Of a DNA stretch of 64,000 bases, positions 26,810-35,780 are shown in pieces (the stretch's first letter is position 1; every line of letters starts with the position of its first letter). The DNA comes from Cytobacillus firmus (GTDB lineage Bacteria > Bacillota > Bacilli > Bacillales > Cytobacillaceae), in the NCBI RefSeq assembly GCF_023657595.1, contig NZ_CP098323.1, positions 3,124,001-3,188,000 on the forward strand. The letters are read 5' to 3'. The translations under genes and the position numbers were made by a program. The notes below the pieces were generated by a model that worked only from the letters and a program-made list of their open reading frames with translations, was not told the DNA's origin and ran no database searches.

Positions 26810-26901
26810 TATTTTTCACTCCTGAGCTATTTTTCATTTTTATGTGAATGGAAATATTGATATGACAAAATCCTTATGTGTAAGTATTTTTCACTATGAG
26901 C
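26810..26901 (-). promoter_or_regulatory. Upstream region of livG with direct repeat
   Basis: The very AT-rich 230 bp before livG holds two copies of TATTTTTCACT-(N1-2)-TGAGCT at 26810-26828 and 26884-26901, about 74 bp apart. They are candidate sites for a regulator of the operon. I could not fix a -35/-10 pair with confidence in this AT-rich DNA. Confidence 0.35.
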
Positions 26902-26939
26902 TAAGTGATAAATATTATGCAAACTCTTTATGCAAATAG

Positions 26940-26971
26940 AAAAAAAAAGCTGAACACAAATGTGCCGAGCT
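26940..26971 (-). terminator. Terminator of the 47-codon small gene
   Basis: On the minus strand AGCT...GGCACA/TGTGTT...AGCT forms a stem with two G-U pairs and one mismatch, followed by eight U. It begins a few bases after the stop codon of the small ORF. Confidence 0.65.
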
Positions 26972-26975
26972 AAGT

Positions 26976-27119
26976 TTAGTCCCGTTCCAGCTTCACCCTG
27001 CAAGAAGGCTGCTGAAGTCCCTCTTTTGGATTACTAGTTAATTCCACACCTAAATCCCTTTCCAGCTCGCTTTTTTCCTTAAATGTATCTGCTGCTACTT
27101 CTTTGCATTTGGAATCCAT
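26976..27119 (-). CDS. Small hypothetical protein (47 residues)
   Basis: A short open frame beginning MDSKCKEVAADTFKEKSEL and ending RVKLERD, highly charged, with two Cys and no membrane segment. I do not recognise it. Support: a U-tract terminator lies directly after its stop, it is far richer in charged codons than the flanking AT-rich DNA, and nothing else explains this stretch. Against: no clear Shine-Dalgarno before the ATG; a TTG five codons upstream is an alternative start. It lies between livG and the convergent-facing metallopeptidase-like gene. Confidence 0.5.
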   Translation of the reverse strand: MDSKCKEVAADTFKEKSELERDLGVELTSNPKEGLQQPSCRVKLERD

Positions 27120-27234
27120 ATGGCAGTTTTGCAATCTAATCCATTAATATCTTAATTTTCTTATTGGATGGTGATTAAAAAAATGCTACTTACATAACAA
27201 TGCTAGTAAAACCAAATTAAAAGGAGAATCTGAC

Positions 27235-27699
27235 TTGATCTGTTTGTGTGAAGAGCTTTCCTTATCCCGATGCGGCCTGGACGGAAAAATCGCCATTTTA
27301 GAAGATAAACATACAGTTTTAAAAAACTTTGGACTAAACGATGGAAACTGGCTGAGCTTTTGGAATATTGACTCCAGACTCCTGACTATGCTTTATCAAT
27401 CCCTGGATGCGAAATACGACTGGTTTATTGTCGTCTATGACTATGAAAAGTTTTGTTCAGACATAGAAATAAAAGAAGCCATAATATGGCATGAAATTGG
27501 ACATATTACCTTTCCGGCTGGAAAGAATATAATCTGTACAGATACTGAAGTTCAATGTGATCGGATAGCTATTGATTACGGCCAGGAGGAAGGAATCAAA
27601 AAAATTTTGGATCTCACCCTTAAAATGGCACACTCGCTCAACAATGAAGTGCTGCTGAATATGACAAAGGAAAGACAAAAACAATTACACTTCATATAA
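27235..27699 (+). CDS. Putative zincin-like protein with HEIGH motif
   Basis: A 154-residue protein of unknown family. IIWHEIGHITFPAG (about residues 82-95) contains HExxH, the zinc site of many metallopeptidases, and a downstream acidic/His-poor helix, TDTEVQCDRIAIDYG, could supply the third ligand (Glu or Asp). This resembles the layout of small intracellular zincins such as the IrrE/ImmA and phage peptidases, but proteolysis is inference. The start is TTG at 27235, 8 bp after AAGGAG. It appears monocistronic. Confidence 0.65.
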   Translation: MICLCEELSLSRCGLDGKIAILEDKHTVLKNFGLNDGNWLSFWNIDSRLLTMLYQSLDAKYDWFIVVYDYEKFCSDIEIKEAIIWHEIGHITFPAGKNIICTDTEVQCDRIAIDYGQEEGIKKILDLTLKMAHSLNNEVLLNMTKERQKQLHFI

Positions 27700-27870
27700 G
27701 GAGCAGATGCAAGCATTTCAAAATATCTTAGTGCTTAATGTTCCGAAGAGTGGCGGGTAACCCGCAATTCACGGTGTGTATGTGGCCAGGCAGGATCCAA
27801 TGATACTTTTAATGTGGATTACATATGAAATTTATGGTACTCTATAATCTTAGAATAGGAAGTGATGATA

Positions 27871-28245
27871 TTGATAAAAATTGAAATACCAGAGCCTAAT
27901 CTCGTCATTACACGAAGCAGGCAAACGGGACAGGCAGCAGAAAGTGACCTTAGCAGTGTCTATGGTTTCACAGATTACCATAAGATACCAAGAGACAAGG
28001 GCGGCATGATTCTGTTTTTTGATGCGAAAGAAGATCTGCTCTTTGTAGGAAAGGCCCGCAAATTAAGACAGCGGGTTAAAAAGCATTTTGAAGACAATGT
28101 TTCTCCTATAAAAAATCATCGTGATGATGTCCATAAAATTGCGGTCATTTACGTGGAAGACAGCATGGAGCGCGAGATTTATGAGACCTATATCATCAAT
28201 GCCCTTCAGGCAAAATATAATATCGACAAAGTATTTTACAAATAA
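27871..28245 (+). CDS. GIY-YIG-type nuclease-like protein
   Basis: A 124-residue protein with a GIY-YIG-like core: GGMILFFDAKEDLLFVGKARKLRQRVKKHF (about residues 44-73 in two parts), where the LFVGKARKLRQRV stretch matches the strand and Arg helix of UvrC-like nucleases, and later EREIYETYIINALQAKYN carries the metal-binding Glu. The first GIY triplet is degenerate (GMI). Such stand-alone proteins are annotated as excision-repair-like endonucleases; activity is unproven. TTG 27871 is chosen because AGGAAGTGA lies 5 bp upstream; GTG 27862 and ATG 27865 fall within that site. Confidence 0.75.
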   Translation: MIKIEIPEPNLVITRSRQTGQAAESDLSSVYGFTDYHKIPRDKGGMILFFDAKEDLLFVGKARKLRQRVKKHFEDNVSPIKNHRDDVHKIAVIYVEDSMEREIYETYIINALQAKYNIDKVFYK

Positions 28246-28271
28246 AAAAAGGCCATCGGGGCCTTTTTTTT
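28243..28271. terminator. Bidirectional terminator between GIY-YIG gene and pssA
   Basis: AAAAAAAGGCC/GGCCTTTTTTT hairpin at the junction of two convergent genes. Confidence 0.8.
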
Positions 28272-28273
28272 AT

Positions 28274-28969
28274 TTAATCAATTTCTTTTTTGTTTTTGCC
28301 TTTTATGAATCGGTATGTCAAATACGCAATGTAAAGCGGTATTGCAATATAAATCAAATCGGGAAACGGCCCATACGAACCCTTATAAATGACGTAAAGG
28401 ACACTTCCCAGAAAAACGGTAACAATCGTTCCGTATTTCGGAAGGGGAACTTCTTTAAAGCTGGGAATCCGGATCCTGCTTACCATAAGAAAGCAGAGTG
28501 CGGTGAATACAACCGTTGTAATGATATTGGGTATATGCTCACCAAAAAGGGTCAGTATGGCCATGATCCCGCCTGCTGCTGTTATCGGAACTCCAATAAA
28601 ATAGTTCAAAGAGGATTTTGGCGGACTGATATTGAATCGGGCAAGCCGATATGCCCCAAATAAAGGAAAAAGGCCTGAAACAGCTAATCCAAGAATTCCA
28701 AATTGAAAAAAGTATGTATAAAAGACCAAAAATGAAGGGGCTACACCAAATGTAACAATATCTGCCAGTGAATCAAGTTCTTTTCCCAGTATACTATCCG
28801 CTTTCAGCATTCTGGCCAGCCTGCCGTCCATGCTGTCAAGCATCATGCCAATTAAAATTAATATGGCTGCATTTTTAAATTCTCCATTGGCAGCCATGCC
28901 GATTGAAAGAAAACCGCAATATAAATTACCCAAAGTGACCATATTGGGGATTGTTTTAATAAAACGCAC
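28274..28969 (-). CDS. pssA: CDP-diacylglycerol-serine O-phosphatidyltransferase
   Basis: A 231-residue membrane enzyme making phosphatidylserine from CDP-diacylglycerol and serine, first step to phosphatidylethanolamine. The CDP-alcohol phosphotransferase signature D-G-x2-A-R-x8-G-x3-D-x3-D is complete in DGRLARM...GKELDSLAD (about residues 48-70). Six to eight membrane helices follow, ending in a basic tail FIKGKNKKEID. The start is GTG with a poor ribosome site. In Bacillus, pssA is usually followed by psd; no psd is present here. Confidence 0.93.
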   Translation of the reverse strand: MRFIKTIPNMVTLGNLYCGFLSIGMAANGEFKNAAILILIGMMLDSMDGRLARMLKADSILGKELDSLADIVTFGVAPSFLVFYTYFFQFGILGLAVSGLFPLFGAYRLARFNISPPKSSLNYFIGVPITAAGGIMAILTLFGEHIPNIITTVVFTALCFLMVSRIRIPSFKEVPLPKYGTIVTVFLGSVLYVIYKGSYGPFPDLIYIAIPLYIAYLTYRFIKGKNKKEID

Positions 28970-29152
28970 TAGTGACCATCACACTCCAAAAATTGTAAAG
29001 ATTATTTTAATATATATTCCCTTTCATTATACCATTTAATCTCAGCTGCATCCTTCCCTTTCGAAAATTCCAAGGCAAAAATCCATTGTGTTAGGTACTT
29101 GTCCTATACCAATTTTAAAACTTATCATTAAATATAGTAGGAGGTGATTCAT

Positions 29153-29644
29153 TTGTTATCTTTTTATTCCCAGGACCACTACTGCTCGGGTAAAGAAGAA
29201 TATTCAAAAGCTCCAGGTAAGATTTATGTCACCAATGACTTCATTCCCCAATTTTTTGACCAAAACACATCCATTCCATCCACAGTCAATCTAAACAGCG
29301 CTAAAGGGAAATCCCATTTTCACTTTGACCCGGTGAACAATACGATTACAGTTAAGGAGAGAGGCTTTTATTTTCTTCAGTTCAGCGTACAAGTATTTGC
29401 TGCTGCAGGACAGGCGAATCTGCCGTTAAAATTTGAGCTTCAGCGGAATGGCGGAACTCTCATCAACTCCCAAACCTCTTTTAATAACAATAATTTTGAC
29501 GTTGACTATGCAACATCCACTTTATTGCTCGAGGAGCTGGAGAAGGGAGATAAGATCCGTCTTGTACTATCCGGCCCTTCGCCTTTCCCTCAAGGAAGAG
29601 TGACTCGCCTGGATTTCGCCAGTGTCACCATTTTTGAGGCATAA
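29153..29644 (+). CDS. C1q/TNF-like jelly-roll domain protein
   Basis: A 163-residue protein whose main part (about residues 30-163) reads as a C1q/BclA-C-terminal-type beta jelly roll: TITVKERGFYFLQFSVQVFA, LPLKFELQRNGGTLINSQ, STLLLEELEKGDKIRLVLSG and a closing RLDFASVTIFEA. No collagen repeat or signal peptide precedes it. Similar domains occur on Bacillus spore surfaces, so a spore-coat or exosporium role is possible but inferred. The TTG at 29153 lies 5 bp after AGGAGGTGA; an in-frame GTG within that site is rejected. Confidence 0.75.
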   Translation: MLSFYSQDHYCSGKEEYSKAPGKIYVTNDFIPQFFDQNTSIPSTVNLNSAKGKSHFHFDPVNNTITVKERGFYFLQFSVQVFAAAGQANLPLKFELQRNGGTLINSQTSFNNNNFDVDYATSTLLLEELEKGDKIRLVLSGPSPFPQGRVTRLDFASVTIFEA

Positions 29645-29651
29645 TAAATGA

Positions 29652-29690
29652 AGAATCCCTAATCATCCTCATGATTAGGGACTCTTTAAT
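29652..29690 (+). terminator. Terminator after the jelly-roll protein gene
   Basis: CCCTAATCAT/ATGATTAGGG perfect stem with a 4-nt loop and short T-rich tail. Confidence 0.7.
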
Positions 29691-29697
29691 CATACGG

Positions 29698-30795
29698 TCA
29701 TATTTTAATATTTCTCTTTGCAATATTGCTTAGAAATTCCTCATTATGTTCTCCTAATTTTGGAGGACCTCCCATTGCTGATTCTATTCCGCCATGCATT
29801 TTTACCAAAGGGTAATTTTGGGCAGTATTTAAAATTCCATTAAATAGCGGAAAGTCTTGCAATTCGCCGGCCTCCAATACAGGAGTCAGACAGCAATCTG
29901 CTCTTTGGCCAAATTCAGTCCACTCTTTTAATGTCCTGCTTTTAAAGAATTCGGTTATCTCCATAAAGACAGGATTATCAGCAGAGGCAGTGGAAAGATG
30001 ATAATCAATCCAATCCTCTCTTCCTGCACTCTTACAGAAGTTTATCCAGAACTTCGGCTCCAGAGCGGCAAGTGCAGCAAACCGGCTATCCTTTGTTTCG
30101 TAAATAGAATAGGCAACGACTTCACCGTTCAATACCGAAAGTCCTTTAGGATATCCTGTCTTATTCTCAATCAGCAAATGGTTCCCCATGGTGGAAGCCA
30201 TCACATCCGCAATGGAAATGCAGTGATGCCCGCCTTGGCCGGACATTTTGCTGGAAAGCAGGGCAGCCAGTATCCTTTCACTGGCTGCCATTCCTCCCAT
30301 GAAGTCCGCTATTGTGTTGGACGGGTGAACAGGACGGCCGCTGCGGTCCTTCAGCTGGGCAAGGACCCCGCTTACAGCCAAATAATTTAAATCATGGCTT
30401 CCTAAATGTTGATAGTCTTCATTCTCACCGTAGCCTGTAAGAGAGCAATAAACGATATTTGGTTTATGCTTTTTCACAGTCTCATAATCCAGGCCCAGCT
30501 TTTTCATTACCCCAGGCCGAAAACTTTCAAGCACCGCATCACTTTCTGAAATCAGCATAAGGGCAGCATTTCTTCCTTCTTCGCTCTTCAGGTTAAGTGT
30601 AATGCTTTTTTTGCCGCGGTTATTGGCGGCAAACACTGCACCTGTACCCTCTATTTTAATATCGAGATGCCTTCCGGGGTCACCGGATTCCGGTTCCACT
30701 TTTATCACTTCTGCACCAAGCTCTGCAAGCCTCTGGGAAGCAAACGGACCAGGGAGATAGTTGGAAAAATCAATCACTCTTATGCCTTTTAACAT
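29698..30795 (-). CDS. CaiB/BaiF family CoA-transferase
   Basis: A 365-residue family III CoA-transferase, moving CoA between acyl groups; some members are alpha-methylacyl-CoA racemases. MLKGIRVIDFSNYLPGPFASQRLAELGAEVIKVE in the first 35 residues (read in two parts) and the catalytic-Asp region LGSHDLNYLAVSGVLAQL (about residues 130-147) are typical. It closes the acyl-CoA degradation operon, 20 bp after the acyl-CoA ligase. The racemase-like branch is likely because of the GSHDLNY segment and beta-oxidation neighbours; this is inference. Confidence 0.88.
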   Translation of the reverse strand: MLKGIRVIDFSNYLPGPFASQRLAELGAEVIKVEPESGDPGRHLDIKIEGTGAVFAANNRGKKSITLNLKSEEGRNAALMLISESDAVLESFRPGVMKKLGLDYETVKKHKPNIVYCSLTGYGENEDYQHLGSHDLNYLAVSGVLAQLKDRSGRPVHPSNTIADFMGGMAASERILAALLSSKMSGQGGHHCISIADVMASTMGNHLLIENKTGYPKGLSVLNGEVVAYSIYETKDSRFAALAALEPKFWINFCKSAGREDWIDYHLSTASADNPVFMEITEFFKSRTLKEWTEFGQRADCCLTPVLEAGELQDFPLFNGILNTAQNYPLVKMHGGIESAMGGPPKLGEHNEEFLSNIAKRNIKI

Positions 30796-30815
30796 CTTGC
30801 ATTCCCTTCTTCCGG

Positions 30816-32384
30816 CTAGATTTTTCCTTCAGCGAACAGATCCTCCAGCTGTTTTCGGAGCATGAACTTTTGAATTTTGCCGCTCGCGTTTCTTGGAAGA
30901 GCTTCACAGAATACATATTTTCTAGGACGCTTATAATTGGCGAGTTCATCACTATTCCGGCACAATTCATCGAGTTCTTCTTCAGACAGTGCCGGATCTT
31001 TTTTGACAACGAAAGCTGTGACGGTTTCACCCCAGCGGTCATCAGGCTGGCCAATTACTGCCACATCCAGTACGCCCTTATGTGTATATAAAAGATCCTC
31101 CACTTCACGGGGATAAATATTTTCTCCGCCGCTAATGATCATATCGTCGACTCTGTCTTTGACGTACAAAAAGCCTTCGTCATCCAGATATCCGATGTCA
31201 CCAGAGTGATACCAGCCTCCATGCATGGCATGATCGGTTGCCGCGTCCCGATTGAAATAACCACTCATCATGCATGGGCCTTTTACGATGATTTCACCCG
31301 TTTCTCCAGAAGGCATCACATCATTAGGATCTGATGGACCATTCTCATTCGGCCTTACAATCCTGATTTCATGGTTTAAACAGGCCTGTCCTGCAGACCC
31401 GGCCTTCCTGATTTGGTCATCTTCCGATAAAAACGTAATCGCAGGACCCATCTCGGTCATTCCATATGCCTGTACCAGGGAGATGCCTAATTTTTCACGG
31501 CACGCATAAACAAGAGCAGGAGCCATCGGTGCCGCTCCATACAATCCCAGCTTAAGGCTTTCCAGATTATAATGGCTTAAGTTTTCCTGAAGCAGCATAT
31601 TCCACATGGTCGGAGCTGCAAAAAACTTTGTAATTTTCTCTTCAGATATTAACCGCAATACTTCCTTTGCATCAAAGTGATGCAGGATGGTATTGGCAGC
31701 ACCCACATGCACCCTTGGCAAAAAGGCACAATGAAGCTCTGCGCAGTGGAACATAGGTGCAGTCACGAGTCCGTTGTCATTACTTTCAAGCTTTGTCGCT
31801 CCTATAACAATCAGACTTTGTTCAGCCATATCCCTGTGTCTGTGGACTACACCCTTTGGCCTTCCCGTAGTGCCGCTTGTGTACATTATTGCGTACAAAT
31901 CATTTTCATTTATCTCAATATCAATTTCATCATTCGATGCTGCATCCACCTTTTCGTGATAGGATGAAGCGTATGGAGGAGCATTGTCATCAATGTACCA
32001 GAACTCTGTATGCGGAAAACGCTTAGCGATGGGGGTGATGCCGGATTCCAGCATTTGTTCAAATAACACTACTTTTGGCTCTGCATCCTGGAGAATATAA
32101 GCAATTTCTTCTGACATCAGCCTAAAGTTGATCGGATTAAATACGGCGCCGATTTTTGCACAGGCAAAGAATGCTGTAGCAAGTTCCTCGGTGTTAAAAA
32201 GGCAGGTTGAAACCCTGTCACCCTTCCTGACGCCTGCATTTATTAAGGCATTGGCCAATTTATTGATCTCAAAACTCCATTCCTTATAAGTAAAACGCAG
32301 ATTTTTTCTGACATCATACAAAGCTTCTTTATCCGGAAACTTTCCGGCCGTGAGATCAAAAATTCTTCCTATAGTAGTAGTCAT
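30816..32384 (-). CDS. Acyl-CoA synthetase (AMP-dependent ligase)
   Basis: A 522-residue adenylate-forming enzyme of the medium/long-chain fatty acyl-CoA ligase group. P-loop AIMYTSGTTGRPKGVVHRHR, YGMTEMGPAITFLSED, the hinge GGWYHSGDIGYLDDEGFLYV and the C-terminal catalytic Lys in LPRNASGKIQKFML are intact. The ATG at 32384 is 7 bp after GGGGAGG; the ATG two codons earlier is too close. The gene sits 19 bp downstream of the thiolase. It probably activates the acid degraded by the operon. Confidence 0.93.
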   Translation of the reverse strand: MTTTIGRIFDLTAGKFPDKEALYDVRKNLRFTYKEWSFEINKLANALINAGVRKGDRVSTCLFNTEELATAFFACAKIGAVFNPINFRLMSEEIAYILQDAEPKVVLFEQMLESGITPIAKRFPHTEFWYIDDNAPPYASSYHEKVDAASNDEIDIEINENDLYAIMYTSGTTGRPKGVVHRHRDMAEQSLIVIGATKLESNDNGLVTAPMFHCAELHCAFLPRVHVGAANTILHHFDAKEVLRLISEEKITKFFAAPTMWNMLLQENLSHYNLESLKLGLYGAAPMAPALVYACREKLGISLVQAYGMTEMGPAITFLSEDDQIRKAGSAGQACLNHEIRIVRPNENGPSDPNDVMPSGETGEIIVKGPCMMSGYFNRDAATDHAMHGGWYHSGDIGYLDDEGFLYVKDRVDDMIISGGENIYPREVEDLLYTHKGVLDVAVIGQPDDRWGETVTAFVVKKDPALSEEELDELCRNSDELANYKRPRKYVFCEALPRNASGKIQKFMLRKQLEDLFAEGKI

Positions 32385-32403
32385 TTTCATTCCTCCCCAT
32401 TTT

Positions 32404-33555
32404 TCAATCTAATCGTTCAATAATAGTCGCATTCGCCATACCAAGACCTTCACACATGGTCTGCAGTCCATAGCGCCCCCCTGTTCTTTCGAGTTCATGC
32501 ATCATGGTGACCATCAGCCTTGCACCGCTTCCGCCTAAAGGATGGCCAAGTGCAATGGCACCCCCATTTGGATTAAGCTTTGCCGGATCCGCTCCTGTTT
32601 CTTTCAGCCAGGCAAGCGGTACAGGAGCGAATGCTTCGTTCACTTCGAACACATCAATGTCCTCTATAGCCAGTCCAGCTTTCTTTAACACGTTCTCTGT
32701 TGCTGGTATTGGTCCAGTCAGCATTAAAGCAGGATCGGAGCCCACTGCTGTACGCGCCAGTATTCTGAACCTGGGTTTCATTCCAAGCTCCTCTGCCTTT
32801 TCACGTGACATAATAAGTAGTGCTGCTGCTCCATCGCTGATTTGACTGGAATTTCCTGCATGAATCACTCCATTCTCTTTAAAAACAGTTTTTAAGCTTG
32901 CCAATGCTTCCAGAGAGGTTTCCTTTCTCGGTCCAGCGTCTTCTGCTACCGTCAAAAGCTGTCCATCAGACATTGTCACATCCAATGGTTCAATCTCTCT
33001 CTCAAACCGGCCTTCAGCCTGGGCATTTAAAGCCTTCTGATGACTCTCAAATGAATAGCGGTCCAGCTCTTCTCTTGTAAATCCATATTTTTCAGCAATG
33101 CGTTCAGCAGATAAGCCCTGGTGGATGATTTCATGTCTGTCTGTCAGTTTTTCACTGAACCCGACCCCCTGATAGCTGGAGCCGATAGGAACACGGGACA
33201 TGCTTTCGACCCCTCCTGCGATCACAATATCCATATCCCCTGCTAAAATAGCCTGAGCTGCAAAGTGAACAGCCTGCTGGCTGGATCCGCATTGGCGGTC
33301 AATGGTTGTACCTGGCACTTCGATTGGAAACCCTGCGATCAATGCAGCTACCCTTGCAATATCGCCTGTTTGCTCGCCTATTTGCGAGACACAGCCAAGA
33401 ATGACATCATCAATCATTTCCGGCTTCAGGCCTGCACGTTTCACAAGTGCCTTTAACGCTTCTGCAGCCAAATCATCCGCCCTGATGTCCTTTAGTAAGC
33501 CGTTTTTTCTTCCTACTGGTGTTCTGACCCCTTCGACAATAACAGCTTCACGCAT
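32404..33555 (-). CDS. Acetyl-CoA C-acyltransferase (thiolase)
   Basis: A 383-residue thiolase catalysing the last step of beta-oxidation. The acyl-accepting Cys lies in TIDRQCGSSQQAVHFAAQAI (about residues 84-103). The other catalytic residues are in NPNGGAIALGHPLGGSGARL and the C-terminal TMCEGLGMANATII. AGGGAGGAG precedes the ATG. It is between the acyl-CoA dehydrogenase and the acyl-CoA ligase. Substrate chain length cannot be deduced. Confidence 0.94.
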   Translation of the reverse strand: MREAVIVEGVRTPVGRKNGLLKDIRADDLAAEALKALVKRAGLKPEMIDDVILGCVSQIGEQTGDIARVAALIAGFPIEVPGTTIDRQCGSSQQAVHFAAQAILAGDMDIVIAGGVESMSRVPIGSSYQGVGFSEKLTDRHEIIHQGLSAERIAEKYGFTREELDRYSFESHQKALNAQAEGRFEREIEPLDVTMSDGQLLTVAEDAGPRKETSLEALASLKTVFKENGVIHAGNSSQISDGAAALLIMSREKAEELGMKPRFRILARTAVGSDPALMLTGPIPATENVLKKAGLAIEDIDVFEVNEAFAPVPLAWLKETGADPAKLNPNGGAIALGHPLGGSGARLMVTMMHELERTGGRYGLQTMCEGLGMANATIIERLD

Positions 33556-33567
33556 ATATACTCCTCC

Positions 33568-34713
33568 CTATAAACCCATGTTTTTCGCAATAATCGTTTT
33601 CATGATTTCATTTGTGCCTGCATATATGCTGGCGACTGGTATATCTCTGAACCTCCTTGCAATCTCGTATTCTTCCATATAGCCATAGCCGCCATGAAGC
33701 TGCATGCATTCAGCTGCAATTTTACGGGCATTTTCTGTCAGCTTCCATTTCGCCATGGAGACCTTTGTAACTACATTTATTCCTGCCATATGCTCTGTGA
33801 TCAGTTGATTAAGGAACACCCTTCCCATTTCAATATCTGTTGCCATTTCGGCAATTTTAAATTGAGTGTTCTGAAACTGGCTAACCGGTTTTCCGAATGC
33901 CTCGCGATTCTTCACATAATTTATTGTTAAATTAAGCATTTCCTCTGCAGCCACCTGGGCAGCAATTGCCACGACAAGCCTTTCCTGCTGCAGCTTTTCC
34001 ATTAAATATAGAAAACCTTTTCCTTCTTCGCCGATCAGGTTTTCTTTCGGAACTCTGCAATCTTCAAAAATTAACTCTGCCGTATCCTGACAATGAAGAC
34101 CGACCTTGTTTAATTTCCTCCCTCTTGAAAACCCCTCAGTTCCCCTCTCGACCGCAAGCAGGCTTACGCCTTTATGCCGTGGGACGGCATGGGGATCTGT
34201 TTTACAGGCTATGATGATTAAATCGGAATGAATTCCGTTGGTAATAAAGGTCTTTTCGCCATTCACTATGTAATGGTCCCCATCAAGCCTTGCTGTCGTT
34301 CTGATGCCTGCTAAGTCAGAGCCGGCTCCAGGTTCAGTCATGGCTATCGCCGTAATGATTTCACCCGCTGCACACTTTGGCAGCCATTTTTCCTTTTGTT
34401 CATCGGTTCCATAAGCAGTAATGTATGGGACGACGATATCATTGTGGAGCCCAATTCCCACCATGCCGGACCCAACCCGTTCAAGTTCTTCATTAATTAT
34501 GACTGAGAAGCCCCAATCGACATTGCTTCCGCCATACTTTTCGTCTATATCAGGGCATAAAAAACCCTGCTCCCCCATCTTGCGCCAAAATTCACGGGGT
34601 ATGATTCTATCCTCTTCCCATTTTTCATAGTTAGGATAGGCTTCTTTCTCTAAGAACTTACGCAGAGATTCTCTAAAAATTTCATGCTCTTCCTGCAGGT
34701 ATGACGCAGCCAT
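33568..34713 (-). CDS. Acyl-CoA dehydrogenase
   Basis: A 381-residue FAD-dependent acyl-CoA dehydrogenase, the first oxidation step of beta-oxidation or of branched-chain acyl-CoA breakdown. ITAIAMTEPGAGSDLAGIRT (about residues 119-138) and a C-terminal CMQLHGGYGYMEEYEIARRFRD with the catalytic base region MEEYEIAR are standard; the final AGTNEIMKTIIAKNMGL is typical. GGAGG lies 8 bp upstream of the ATG at 34713; the further upstream frame is not used. It starts the contiguous run to CaiB. Confidence 0.94.
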   Translation of the reverse strand: MAASYLQEEHEIFRESLRKFLEKEAYPNYEKWEEDRIIPREFWRKMGEQGFLCPDIDEKYGGSNVDWGFSVIINEELERVGSGMVGIGLHNDIVVPYITAYGTDEQKEKWLPKCAAGEIITAIAMTEPGAGSDLAGIRTTARLDGDHYIVNGEKTFITNGIHSDLIIIACKTDPHAVPRHKGVSLLAVERGTEGFSRGRKLNKVGLHCQDTAELIFEDCRVPKENLIGEEGKGFLYLMEKLQQERLVVAIAAQVAAEEMLNLTINYVKNREAFGKPVSQFQNTQFKIAEMATDIEMGRVFLNQLITEHMAGINVVTKVSMAKWKLTENARKIAAECMQLHGGYGYMEEYEIARRFRDIPVASIYAGTNEIMKTIIAKNMGL

Positions 34714-34755
34714 AATATGAACCTCCGAAACTAAAATTTTTTTGGCATAATACAA

Positions 34756-34800
34756 AGTGATATATACTGTCTTTGTAAAGGCTTACAATTATATTGTACA
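34756..34800 (-). promoter_or_regulatory. Candidate promoter/operator before the acyl-CoA dehydrogenase
   Basis: TTGTAA-N4-TTACAA dyad at 34773-34788. On the minus strand TTGTAA is followed after 16 bp by TATATA (34761-34766). Only half of the 162-bp gap between the dehydrogenase/reductase pseudogene and the acyl-CoA dehydrogenase is explained by this. Site assignment is tentative. Confidence 0.4.
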
Positions 34801-34875
34801 ATAATTATCTATATTTTAAGAACATTTAAAATTCATTTTTTAAAAATATATATCTAAAAAGGACGGTTCTCTCAT

Positions 34876-35642
34876 TTACTTCGGCTGCATGCGGATACCG
34901 CCATCCAGACGGATCGTTTCTCCATTCAGCATCGGATTCACTAAAATACTTTCAGCCAGCCTGGCATACTCCTCAGGATAACCCAGTCTTGAAGGAAAAG
35001 GCACCATTTTCCCCAATGAATCCCTTGCCTCCTGAGGCAGTGATTCAAACATTGGAGTGTTAAACAACCCGGGGGCAATTGTCATTACACGAATCCCATA
35101 ACCCGCCAGCTCTCTGGCGATCGGCAGGGTCATGCCAACCACTCCGCCTTTGGATGCACTATATGCTGCCTGGCCAATTTGTCCTTCAAAGGCTGCGACT
35201 GAAGCCGTATTAATAATCACACCTCTTTCACCTTGATCATTCGGATCATTCTTTGCCATTTGTTCAGCAGCCAGACGAATGACATTAAAAGTCCCGCCAG
35301 ATTTATCATTATGACCTTTTGGAACATGTCCAGAGAATGGACGCCTTTTCGGCCTAAAAGCTTCGCGGCAATTCCGATGCCGGCGCAGTTAACTGCAGTA
35401 TTGATGCTGCCAAATTGTTCAGAAGCAAATCCCACTGCCCTCTGTACGTCTTCTTCTTTTGTAACATCCGTTTTCATAAAAAGAACATTTTCACCCAGTT
35501 CCCTGATAAGGTGAGCTGCCCGATCTTCCGCCAAATCTGCAATTAGGATCTTCCCTCCGCATCCGGCTATTTTTCTCACTGTCGCCTCTCCAAGCCCTGA
35601 TGCACCGCCTGTGATTATGGCTCTGCATTCTTTCACTTCCAT
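34876..35642 (-). pseudogene. Frameshifted short-chain dehydrogenase (3-hydroxyacyl-CoA dehydrogenase type)
   Basis: The two frames together give a 255-residue SDR close to 3-hydroxyacyl-CoA dehydrogenase type 2. The N-terminal frame (ATG 35642, GGAGG 7 bp upstream) has GGASGLGEATVRKIAG and [13 protein letters not shown], and ends meaningfully at VIMINLAG. The C-terminal frame resumes with [14 protein letters not shown], then [24 protein letters not shown] with the catalytic Ser/Tyr/Lys. One base is missing near 35292-35296, next to a GGG run. The enzyme would supply the missing third step between dehydrogenase and thiolase. Sequencing error or real inactivation cannot be separated here. Confidence 0.85.
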
Positions 35643-35746
35643 AATGATCCTCCTTTTATTAATCAGGTTTTCTATGAAGTCATTTCCATTTGAAAAGGTG
35701 ATTTTCCTGCTGAATGGCTGATTAATTATCAATTCTTGTTATTGCA

Positions 35747-35780
35747 CAAAAAAACAGCTCCTTTTCAGAAGCTGTTTTTC
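35747..35780 (-). terminator. Terminator after the ECF sigma factor gene
   Basis: AAAAACAGCT...AGCTGTTTTT stem ending the GntR/ABC/sigma operon, U-tract on the minus strand. Confidence 0.8.

Noticed and set aside
27707..27760. A 17-codon ORF after the HEIGH protein gene with GGAG nearby
   Set aside because: Too short to judge and no terminator follows it.
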